Shown here one piece after another: positions 36,593-47,561 of a DNA stretch of 64,000 nt (positions are counted from its first letter, which is position 1; every line of letters starts with the position of its first letter). Under the pieces are notes generated by a model, which worked only from the letters and a program-made list of their open reading frames with translations, did no database searches and had not been told where the DNA came from. Made by a program: the position numbers and the translations under genes. Source of the stretch: Perilla frutescens (lineage: Eukaryota > Streptophyta > Magnoliopsida > Lamiales > Lamiaceae). The stretch covers positions 39,544,664 through 39,608,663 of the forward strand of contig BRKX01000006.1 in assembly GCA_026008535.1 (NCBI GenBank), given 5' to 3'.

Positions 36593-39425
36593 AGTTTAGT
36601 GAATTAAGATTTATTTATTAAAATAATATAGAAAATCATTTTTCATAAATTTAGAAAAAAAAAATTATAAGAGGCTTGTGTATATATGTGTACACATTTG
36701 TTAAGGTTCAATTATTCTTATAATTATGTCATTTAACTATGTGTTCCCAGTTGATCATATGCATGCATTCATTTACGAGAATTACAAGCTTTAAAAAAAA
36801 ATTATTAAAGATATATTTTCTTATCTTTTCCATTTCAAAGAACCGTATGTCAAGGATTCCTAAATAGGAAAAATAATTTGAGTCAACAATTTAATTAAGT
36901 AATAACTTTCATTTCTCCTATTCCTTTTAATATATGAAATCCTACAAGACTTGTTCCAAATTAAAATCCTATTATTTTTGGTAGCTAAAGAACCCTAATA
37001 TTTTGTATAAATGGTTCTGTATCTTTTCTAAACCCTATTTTCCCGATCACATCTCAAAATCTCAATTCTGAAAAAAAATCTGAACATCAAAGCTTAGGAT
37101 CGATTTCAATCAAAAGGTAAAGTGTTGTCAACTCTTGATTTTTATACTTACAGGAGTTCCTATATTTCTGTTAAAAAAATAATTATACGATAAAGTAATA
37201 GAATGGTTATACGTGTTACTCAAATGAGATTTGTGATTTCTTTTAAACATGTAAAATACATATATTTTAATTAATCATAAAAAAAAAATATAGATCATGT
37301 ACTTCTAATGATCATTCTCATGCGAATCGTAGAGATGTTGGGTGAAATGGGTCCTATTTACTTTATTTATTAAGTTATGATATAAAGCTATTGAAGATTT
37401 GTTAGTCGGCCATATTATAATGTTAAAATAACAAGGTCAGAGAAGGGAATCAGTTGAGGGAATGGATTAATGTTTTAATTACATGTCTTACTTTAAGAAG
37501 AAACAATCAATCAAATGCATTGAAAATATTCTAAATGTTTTCGGTTTTTTTTCTTTTCTTTTCCATAATAATAAATATATTTATTCAATGGATTGGCAAA
37601 TTTATTTTATATGGGTTTAGTCCTTGGTTAACAATGTAGAGATTAGATGGGAGTCGTCTTAATCATTTTATTTATTATAATTTTTGTTTACAGTTGATTA
37701 ATATTCTTTTAATTGGGAAACATTGAGTTGTCATAGTAAGGATTCTAGGACAGTTAATGAATCAAAGGTCTTTTGGGAACTAATTTTATAAGTCGTAAGT
37801 TAAGTTATAATGGTAGATGTTCATTTAATTTGGGATTTCATAGTAATATACATGCTCACAACTCTAATAAGTGGCGTATTATAGATAAATTTTTGAGCTT
37901 TGGGTTTAACTTTTAAATTATAATATTAAAGTTTGTTAGTTAAAGTATTAATTATTTTATAAATTATTGTTTCCGAATAATATCAATTTTATTTGTGTTG
38001 GGAACTTAATTAATTTGAAAAGTTAATTAGTTTTTATAATTGGACGGAATCAGATTCCAATCAGAGCTTTTAATTTTTCGTTATTTGTTTAAACTATACT
38101 TCAGATTTGTATGTATAATTTTCTTTAAAAAAAAAAAAAAATCTCATTCAAGGATCAGAGACATTTTATTATATCATTTCAAGTTTTAAATTTAGTTTAG
38201 CCTACTTTTAAAGTTAAGCATGCATTTATAAGGTTCTTTATCATGGCATTCTAGGTGCGGCGCGACTAAGACAATAAGTTACTGTTAGTGTTTGACTCGA
38301 AGTTCATCAGTTCAGTTAAGGTGTGGGATTTATTTATTTTATACACTGTGGATTTATATTTTTGCCCATTTTAATATCACGTGTTTGCCGTATATCATGT
38401 TACTATCTATGAGCTTTTGGACTATATGCTCATTCATTATTTGGCTCTCAGTATTTGTTCACAAATGTCAATATCGCTATGCAATTCAATTAGTACTAAT
38501 GTACTATCATGTTTCGGTACTAAGGTACTATCAGTTTTCAGTATCAGTTATATGTGTGCTGCTGTTTTATTAACTTGGGCAAATCTCTGCATAATTTCCC
38601 ACACTGAGTATATTTTATATATGCTCACCCCTCATTAACATTTTCAGGTAACTAAATATGGTGGCGTGTGGGAGATCAAATGACAAGTCAAGTCAATTTC
38701 CATTTCTTCTGCTTGCATTAGTCAAATTTTATTTAAGACAATTATTAATAATTCAGTGTTTCATGGATCATGTTGGTTCTTAGACATCCACTCATGCTAT
38801 TGTCTTTTATCTTATTTTATTTTTAGAACTTATGATAAACTTTTCAAATAAAAATATTTCAGTAGCATTGCTATTTTAATTGGTCAAGTAGAATTTTATT
38901 CTATTAAATTCAAGTATTTATTTCTTTACTCAAATGCATTGACTAATTAAGTTAGATTATTATTTTATAATTTAAAAAAAAAATGACTCACATTTCCGCA
39001 TCAATTAAAATCAACCATTTAAAATAAATAAAAATCAGTTTAACACTTTAAGAAATTTAGGGTGTTACAGTTCGACCTTGGAGCCTTCTATGTGTGAAGT
39101 ATGTTGTTGACCCTATATTATATATGATGATTTAGGGTGCTAGACAGGTGGGTTATGACAATCTATGAGCCCGATAGGTTAGATGATTGTAAGATTCATA
39201 TGGATGAGCCTATGCAATGCTTCCATTAAATACTATGTTGTGTGACAAATTAGATTCGTTAGGTTGTATGTTATATTTGTGAAAAATTTGTAGTGGGAAA
39301 TATGATTTCATTCCTCATAATGAAACTTGACCTTAGCTTCCGCTCGATTTAAAATAAGCACACCAAAATGAGTAAGTAAATTGTATGTTAAGACGTGGCC
39401 AAACGTAGTAGTTTGGGGTGCTACA
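34376..39425 (+). repeat. Gypsy left LTR, interrupted by a solo LTR
   Basis: The two parts 34376-36438 and 39075-39425 total 2414 bp once one GTTCG copy is removed, against 2418 bp in the right LTR. A TTTAAATACCACAC promoter-like site lies at about 35036. ACTGAGTA to ACTCACCCC lies at 36153-36180, followed by TTTCAGG at about 36195. It differs from the right LTR by roughly 6-10 percent except across 35219-35767, which is identical. Confidence 0.93.
36439..39069 (+). mobile_element. Solo LTR, 2631 bp, TSD GTTCG, nested in the Gypsy left LTR
   Basis: It starts TGTAATAGCCCG and ends GGTGTTACA and is flanked by GTTCG at 36434-36438 and 39070-39074. The uninterrupted right LTR reads straight through at the equivalent point (GTTGTTCGACCTTGG near 44720), which proves the insertion. 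It has no coding sequence. ACTGAGTA to GCTCACCCC lies at 38603-38631 followed by TTTTCAGG. A TA run lies at 36560-36585. Confidence 0.94.
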
Positions 39426-39428
39426 AAT

Positions 39429-39440
39429 TAGTATCAGAGC
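39429..39440 (+). promoter_or_regulatory. Primer-binding site of the Gypsy element
   Basis: TAGTATCAGAGC, three bases after the left LTR end, matches the initiator-Met tRNA 3' complement TGGTATCAGAGC in 11 of 12 positions. Confidence 0.85.
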
Positions 39441-39737
39441 AGGTCTACGCTCCTATAGACTTGTTCTGTATGTGTTTGATTTATGTATGAGAAATGTGGG
39501 TGGTTGTTCACGACGGCTAATCGGCTTGACTCCGATCCTAAGGTATGTACTTTTAAAGATTTTCAAGTATGAGTAATATGAAATGGGGGTGTGTATTATA
39601 GAGTGTGTCGGGAAAGAAGTTAAAGAAGTTAAAGAGTTGAATAATCGTGATAGCATGATAAAGAAGAAAAGAATGGTCCGAAGTTGAACAATAAAGATTA
39701 ATGAAATGTATCTGTTGTCACGATCAACTAAGATTGG

Positions 39738-42628
39738 TTGAGTGGGAATCATGCCACGATTCGATGTCGTGATTGTGAGGTTGAATTTGATTTTCTAGGA
39801 GAGCCTAAGTTAATCTTTTATGGTGCAAGAGCGAGATCAACGCAGAGACTTATCACAGCAATGAAGGCAATGAAGTTGTTAAAGAAGAGAGGGTGCCAAG
39901 AATTCCTCGTCAGCATAGTGGAGTCAAATTCCGCTAAAGTCCAAGTGTCAGACGTGCCAGTGGTGAATGAATTTCCCGATGTGTTTCCAGATGAGTTGCC
40001 AGGGATTCCTCCTGACCGCCAGATCGGGTTCACCATCGACCTAGTGCCAGGTGCGACACCAATATCTAAAGCCCCATATAGAATGGCGCCAAAAGAGTTG
40101 CAAGAGCTCAATGTTCAACTTCAGGAGTTGCTTGACAACAAATTAATCCGACCAAGTGTTTCACCATGGGGAGCACCTGTGCTATTCGTGAAGAAAAAGG
40201 ATGGATCCATGCGGATGTGCATTGATTATAGAGAGTTGAACTGATTAACGATCAAGAATAAGTATTCGCTGCCAAGAATTAAAGATTTGTTCGATCGACT
40301 GAAGGGAGCCGGTGTGTTTTCAAAGATCGACTTGAAGTCCGGCTATCATCAATTGAAGATCAAGGAGAGTGACATCCCAAAGATGGCATTTAGAACGCAA
40401 TATGGTCACTATGAGTTCATGGTGGTACCTTTTGGATTGACCAATGCGCCTGGAGTCTTCATGGACTTGATGAATCGAGTGTTCAATCTGTACCTCGACC
40501 AATTTGTAATAGTTTTCATCGATAATATCTTGATTTATTCAAGAAGCAAGGAGTAGCATGCTAAGCATCTCAGAATCGTATTGGAGACGCTAAGGAAAGA
40601 AGAGTTGCATGCAAAGTTTTCAAAATGTGAGTTCTGGTTAGAACGAGCGGCATTCCTTGGCCACGTGGTGACATCAAATGGAATCGAAGTAGAGCCATCG
40701 AAGGTGGAAGCTGTTAGCAATTGGAAGACGCCATCAAATGTTAATGAAGTCCGAAGCTTCTTGGGATTGGCAGGCTACTATGGAAGATTTATTGAAGGGT
40801 TTTCCAAGATATCGGGTCCTTTGATGAGATGGGCAAGGAAGAATGAGAAGTTCCAATGGAGTGAGAAGTGTGAGCAGAGTTTTCAAGAATTGAAGCAACG
40901 TCTTCTATCAGCCCCAGTGTTGACTATTCCTAATAGGACTGAAGGCTTTGTCATCTACAGCGACGCCTCGAAGCAAGGACTTGGTTGTGTTTTGATGCAA
41001 TATGAAAAGGTAGTGGCGTACACATCAAGACAGTTGAAGGTGCACGAGCATAATTATCCGACGCATGATCTCGAGTTAGCAGTAGTGGTTTATGCATTGA
41101 AGATTTGGAGACACTATCTCCATGGGAGCAAGTGCGTGATCTACACCGATCACAAAAGCTTGAAGTACTTCTTCACCCAAAAGAAGTTGAATTTACGCCA
41201 AAGAAGATGGTTAGAGTTGGTGAAGGATTACGACTGTATAATTTTATATCAGCCTGGAAAGGCGAATGTTGTAGCTGATGCCTTAAGCCGGAAGATCTAT
41301 CTTCCAACCAAGCAAGAGCAGTTGATCAAGGAGTTTGAGAAGATGGATTTAGAGGTGGTGGATCCTTCCAACACCACTCAAGGGATTTTAGCAGCCTTAG
41401 TGGTTCGACCACTAATTTGTGATCAAGTTCGTGAAGCACAAGCCGACGATCCTTTCTTATGCAAGATGAAGAAAAGAGCATTAGAGGGTTCTATTCATGG
41501 TTTTACCGTTGCAAATGATGGCACATTATTCTTCGAGAGAAGGTTGTGTGTGCCGAACAATGAAAAGCTCAGAAGGGAGATCCTTGAAGAAGCACACAAT
41601 ACTCCGTATTCTGTGCACCCAGGAGGCACGAAGATGTTTAAGGACTTGAAGATGTTTTTCTTGTGGAGAAATATGAAGTGGTTAATTGGCCAATTCATAT
41701 CGAAGTGTATCACTTGTCAACAAGTGAAAGCCGAGCATCAACGCCCTTCTGGATTGTTAAATTCACTCTAGATTCCCGAATGGAAGTGGGAGCACATTGC
41801 AATAGATTTCGTTGTAGGATTACCTCGATCAGTTAGAGGTCATCATGCAATCTGGGTTGTTGTAGATAGGTTGACCAAGTCTGCTCATTTTCTTCCGGTG
41901 AAAATGACATTTAGCATGGATCGATTAGCTCAGATTTATATCGATGAGATAGTACATCTTCACGGCATACCTGTGTCGATAGTGTCAGATCGTGAGACAA
42001 AGTTTACGTCCAAATTTTGGCGAAGTATGCAAGAAGCTATGGGAACACAGTTGAGATTTAGCACTGGGTACCATCCTCAATCTGATGGTCAATCTAAGCG
42101 GACTATTCAGACATTGGAGGACATGCTTCGTGCATGTGTTCTCGATTTTGGTGGAAGTTAGGAGAGCCACTTGCCACTTGTGGAGTTTGCTTATAATAAC
42201 AGTTTCCAAGCATCGATTGGAATGGCACCAATGAGAGGAGTGGTTAGATTTGGAAAGAAGGGTAAGTTGTAGCCACGTTATGTGGGACCGTTCGAGATTT
42301 TAGAGAAAATAGGTGATATGTTGCCTATCGCCTAGCACTACCTCCGGATTTGACGGGTGTGCACGATGTTTTTCATGTGTCGTTGCTTAGATGATATGTG
42401 TCTGACCCTAGTCATGTCATCTCATATGACACGGTCCAAGTTTCCAAGGACTTATCGTATGAAGAGGTCCCAGTTGCTGTGTTAGATAGAAGAGTTCACA
42501 CTCTTCGAACCCGTGAGGTTCCTTTAATAAAAGTGCAATGGAGTCGCCACGGACCGGAAGAGGCTACTTGGAAGAAAGAGGTTGAGATCATAGCTCGATA
42601 TCCAAATGTAACAGAAATGTTAGGCTAA
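39738..42628 (+). pseudogene. Gypsy pol (Del/Tekay type): PR end, RT, RNase H, integrase, chromodomain-like end
   Basis: It would copy the element RNA and insert the DNA. In order: the protease end (NHATIRCRDCEVEF); RT from about 39945 with the catalytic box FIDN (40515-40526) in place of FIDD; RNase H from about 40940 (YSDASKQGLGCVL); integrase from about 41600 (HPGGTKM, CITCQQVK, AIDFVVG, VSDRETKF); and a chromodomain-like tail VQWSRHGPEEATW. The integrase Glu of the usual GQSERT is Lys (GQSKRT, AAG at 42096-42098). Stops: TGA 40242-40244, TAG 40554-40556, TAG 41769-41771, TAG 42159-42161 and one near 42270. About 250-300 bp of integrase C-terminus is missing near 42230. Confidence 0.9.
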
Positions 42629-42648
42629 TTTCGAGGATGAAATTTTTT

Positions 42649-42663
42649 AAAAGTTGGGGAGAT
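42649..42663 (+). promoter_or_regulatory. Polypurine tract of the Gypsy element
   Basis: AAAAGTTGGGGAGAT directly precedes the right LTR start TGTGATACC at 42664. It primes plus-strand synthesis. Confidence 0.8.
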
Positions 42664-45081
42664 TGTGATACCCCGACCCTTTTGATAAATTATAAATTAT
42701 AATTTTAGTAAATGATTTTGGATTAATATTGTTTGGATATTAATCATGTGAGTATATTTGTATTATGCCATTGTTATATTGTAGGTTGTTCCACTCGAGC
42801 CGATACGTCTTAGCACTCAGTGGTATTATACTGAGTATATAATACAGTTTGAATTTTTAATACTAAAATGTCGAGTTATGTGTTAAGGAATGATTATAAT
42901 TGCGTTTAATTTTATGATTTGTCATACCTTAATTTTATGTAATTTCGGTGTGTGCATTAAAAGAGTAGTAAATATGTTTTGAAAATTCAAGTTGTGTATT
43001 GTATGTGTTTTCGAAAATAGCATAAATCGAGGGTCTCGCTGAGTTTCGGTAGGGTTTCGTCCGGAGGTCATAACTTTTGACTTGGTTGGAACCACGAGGC
43101 CCATGAGTACTCAAATCAAAGTTCTTTCAAAAATCTACAGTCTAGAAGCGACCGGGAAGCGCGACCCACTTTAAGTCGCGTTCTGAGAGGTCTGCAACGC
43201 GAGTGAGAAACGTGACATTTTGCTCTCGTGTCACCAGCTTCAGAGAGCCATTTTTCTTCGGCTCAAGCGCGACTTGTAAACGCGACCCCCTAGGTCGTGC
43301 CTCGTTTCGGAAATTCCAATCTTTAAATACAACACTTCACTTATTTCTCTTCATTTTCTTCATCACTTGGACGATTTCTTCCCAAATTCTCTCAAGGAGT
43401 TCTTCAAGCTTTGGGAGAGGATTCTCTTATCATCATCCATCAACTAAAGTAACTCCATACCTCTTCTTTTGGTGATTAAACACCAATTTCGTGTTAAATC
43501 AAACCTAGGGTTTACATCCAAATTTGGGGTTTTTCGATTCTAATGATCCTCATGCTTTGATATCTTAAACATATGGTTTATTTACTCCATTGAAACTATA
43601 TGTGAAGTTATATTGAATTCCTATGGTTCATTGTTGCTAAAGATATGATTTTTACCATATTTTCCCCTTAAATTGTTGGTGTTTGGTTGGAGGTGTTCTG
43701 ATGGTTGTGTGGAGTTGATTTTCATGTATGCTAGAGCCCTTAGATGAAGGTATTTGTATTTGAAATATTGGGTTTAAAAGATTTAAATTGAGTCATGATC
43801 ATGTGGTTTGAATGTGTGCACGTAATTTGTTCGATTAAATGCTTCAAAGAGCTTTAATGTGTATTTTGAGTCCAAAATCATATTATGAGTTTGTATATCC
43901 ATGATTGTATATATGGATATGTAAGAAGACCTTAAAGCAAATTATAGCATGTGTTTGGTCAAATTATGATTTAATTGAATAACTCGACATCTAAAATGAA
44001 AAAGGGAATTGAAAGGTGCTTGGTGACGTATTGGAGTTCGAGGTGGACGACTTGTGCACGGCTAAGAAGTATTTTAAAGGTTGAAAGGATTTGAAAGCGT
44101 CTCATAAGATGGGGTAACTCTAAACTGTGAACACGTGTAAAGTTATAGTTATTGTTGTGCTTTGATCGTAACGATATGAAGGGTCTTCGGACCAAAGATA
44201 ACAGAGATAACAGAGATCCTTCGGGGTCGACAAAGAGGTCCTACGGCATCGATAATAGACTCTTTAATATCCTCTCTAGGAGATAATAAGCATGCGGGCA
44301 TCCATACAGGGATAAAGACGTTCATTAACGGGGGCATCATGATGTTTGGGCCCTACGGGGTTGAGGCTAGTCTCCTTAAAAGTAAAGAAATATCCATATG
44401 TTATATTTTCACATGTGCAATTGGCTATAACTGTTTACAGTGTTCCCCATTGAGTATGTTGTTAAATACTCACCCCATTCATTTAATGAATTTCAGATTG
44501 AGGAGTCGAGGCCCGAGTAGGGGCGTTGTGAACACAAGAGAACCCCCACAAGCTTGTGTTTATATTTTTGCATGCTCTTCTTTTGAAAATACTCATATTA
44601 TTATTATTTCATTGATCACTCTCTTTTGTTTATGATCGATGATTATTGGGGATGGGACTAGCCGTATTTTGTAGTAATGATGTATATAACTTGACATTAT
44701 GCAAAACATTTTAAAAGCAGGTTGTTCGACCTTGGAGCCTTCTATGTGTGAAGTATGTTGTTGACCCTATATTATATATGGTGATTTAGGGCGCTAGACG
44801 GACGGGTTATGACAACCTATGAGCCCGATAGGTTAGACGATTGTATGATTCATATGGATGGGCCTATGCAATGCTTCCATTAAATATTATGTTGTGTGAC
44901 AAATTAGATTCGTTAGGTTGTATGTTATATTTGTGAAAAATTTGTAATGGGAAATATTATTTCATTTATCATAATGAAACTTGACCATAGCTTCCGCTCG
45001 ATTTAAAATAAGCACACCAAAATGAGTAAGTAAATTATATGTTAAGTGACGTGGCCAAACGGAGTAGTTCGGGGCGCTACA
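42664..45081 (+). repeat. Gypsy right LTR, 2418 bp
   Basis: An uninterrupted copy, TGTGATACC to GGGCGCTACA. The 549 bases 43505-44053 are identical to 35219-35767 in the left LTR. A 10-base AACAGAGATA unit is duplicated at about 44200-44218 relative to the left copy. Confidence 0.95.
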
Positions 45082-47420
45082 CACTCACGAAGACTCTGCT
45101 GCAAGAACTCCTCAACTAAATGGCGTAGCTGAAAGGAGAAATCGCACTCTAAAGGAGGCAACAAGAGCAATGGTAGCAAATGCCAACATAGCCAAATGTT
45201 ATTGGGCAGAGGCAATTGACACAGCCTGCCACACACAAAACAGAAGTGCCATAGTCATCACCCATGACAAAACTCCCTACGAGCTGTTCAAGGGTCGTAA
45301 GCCTTCTATCTCATACTTTAAGATATTTAGCTACAAATGTTATATCCACAATAATGGTAAATCCCAGCTAAATGCTTTCAGTGCCAAAGATGATGAGGGG
45401 ATCTTTCTCGGCTATAATGCCCCGCATTTACAAGCTTACAGAGTGTTCAACGAAAGAACACTAGTTGTGGAAGTAACATGTTATGTGGTATTTGATGAGC
45501 TTGCTGATGAGTACATAAACAAAAAGAAAAACTGCACATCAGAGCAAGCACTGCCTAGTGAAAGCCTCCTGGACTATGTTGATCACATTGTTCCAAAGCA
45601 GTTTCAAGCTTCACTAGAGGATGATATTGAAATTGATTCTAGACCAGTTGAAGATAACTTGGTCAATGAGGACACAAACTGTGGTGAAACCTCAAACCAT
45701 ATAACTGAAACAGGGGGAAGAATCAATGAAAATGAAAAACAAGCCGGAGCCAAGACAACAGCTGATGGACCGGCTGAAGAATTAGCTGATGGAACAGCCG
45801 AAGAATCAGTTGAAGGAGCAACTGATGAACTAATTGAAGGTGCAGCAGAAGCCATAATTCCCCCAGGCTCTGAAGCCATCCAGTCGACAAAATTGTTGGT
45901 GATCCAAGAAGCAGAGTCCAGACCAGAAGGTCAACGGAGCATGCACTCTTCACATGCTTCATCTCGCATATGGAACCAACCAACATCAAGGAAGTGCTTG
46001 AAGACTCAGACTGGATTATGGTGATGCAAGAAGAGCTAAACCAGTTCACAAGAAATGACGTGTGGTTTCTTGTTGAGAGGCTGAAAACCCAAAAAGTCAT
46101 TGGGACTAAGTGGGTATTTCATAATAAATTGGCGTGATCACAAGGAACAAGGCCAGACTGGTAGCCAAATGGTACTCTCAAAGTGAAGGAATCGACTTTG
46201 ATGAGATATTCACACTAGTTGCAAGATTGGAGGCCATCAGATTGTTCCTCACCTATGCAGCCCACAACAATTTTACAGTCTATCAAATGGACGTGAAAAG
46301 TGCATTTTTGCAAGGGATGCTCAAGGAGGATGTATATATGGCCTGAAGTAGGCCCCAAGAGGTTAGTATGAAACCCTTACAACATTCTTGCTGAAGAATA
46401 GATTTTAGAAAGGAGTCATTGATCGCACTCTATTTAGAATAGAATGATCAGTTGAGATCCTGATGGTTCAAATTTATGTGGATAACATAATTTTTTAATC
46501 CAAGAGTAATGATCTCTACACTCGATTCGCTCAACTGATGCAAAGCGAATTCGAGATGAGCATGATGGGAGAAATGACATTATTCCTAGGACTCCAAGTG
46601 AAGCAGCTGGAAGACGGAATCTTCATCAGTCAAGCCAAATACACTAAAGAGCTTGTCAAGAAGTTTGGAACCGATAAGGGAAAATCTCTCAAGATTCCAA
46701 TAAATACATTAGTGCAGCTGACCCTAGATGAAGAAGAAAAATCAGTCAGCCAGACGCACTATAGAAGAATCATTAGATCCCTTCTCTACCTGACCGCCAG
46801 CTGACCAGACATCTCCTACTAAGTCAGACTGTTTGCAAGGTTCCAAGCCAACCCTAAGAAAAGTCATCTCGAAGCAACGAAGAGGATCATGAAGTACCTC
46901 AAGGGAACCATAAATCTTGGATTATGGTATCCTAGAGATAATAGCTTGAGTCTAACCGGCTACTCAAACTCAGACTTCGGAGGATCCAAGATCGACAGAA
47001 AAAGCACCAGTGGAACATGTCAGTTTCTTGGGAACAAACTGATATCCTGGTTTAGCAAAAAGCAGTACTCAGTTGCCACGTCAACAACTGAAGCCGAGTA
47101 TGTAGCTGCTGGAAGCTGTTGTGCTCAAATCCTATAGATGAAGCAACAACTCAAAGATTACAAGGTGGAGACTGAAGAAGTTCCAATCTACTGTGATAAC
47201 AATAGTGTTATTGCAATATCTCAAAATCCAGTATTGCAATCAAGGATGTAACACATTGATATCAAGCACCACTTCATCAGAGATCACATCGAGAAGAAAG
47301 ACATATGCATCAAATATGTCAACACGGAAAAGCAGATAGCCGATATCTTCACCAAGCCATTGCCACAAGCTAGATTTGTAGAGTTGTGCATCTAACTGGG
47401 ATTGCTCGAACTAACTTCAA
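45082..47420 (+). pseudogene. Copia integrase end, reverse transcriptase and RNase H
   Basis: It continues the integrase cut at 34375: QLNGVAERRNRTLKEATRA holds the catalytic Glu. Next come a variable acidic linker, the RT front (GTKWVFHNK, VYQMDVKSAFLQGMLKEDVYM), a deletion of roughly 75-90 bases near 46346-46370, the RT box YVDN (46475-46486) in place of YVDD, LFLGLQVKQLEDGIFISQAKY, and RNase H (GYSNSDFGG, RKSTSGTCQFLG, STTEAEYVA) ending with HHFIRDH and IADIFTKPLP. Stops include TGA 46802-46804 and TAG 47135-47137. A frameshift near 46020 separates the linker from RT. It is non-functional. Confidence 0.87.
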
Positions 47421-47561
47421 AGGAGGATGATGATCAGCCAAAAGAAGGAGTGAAGAGAAGCACTCCAGCTGAAGATGAGAACTGACCTAAGATGGCATTA
47501 GTTAACTACAGAAAATTTCCAGATTAACCATCGAACATCTAGATTCCAAAAGGAATTTCAG

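Larger units (their letters stand above)
34376..45081 (+). mobile_element. Del/Tekay-like Ty3/Gypsy element with TSD CACTC
   Basis: Two LTRs of about 2.4 kb (left 34376-39425 including a nested solo LTR; right 42664-45081) start TGTGATACCCCG and end GCTACA. They flank a shortened 3.24-kb interior with primer site, pol and purine tract. CACTC at 34371-34375 and 45082-45086 is the target duplication. Gag and most of the protease are missing, as is a piece between the integrase core and its C-terminus. The pol sequence is of the Del/Tekay chromovirus type (FPDELPGIPPDRQIGF). Confidence 0.93.
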
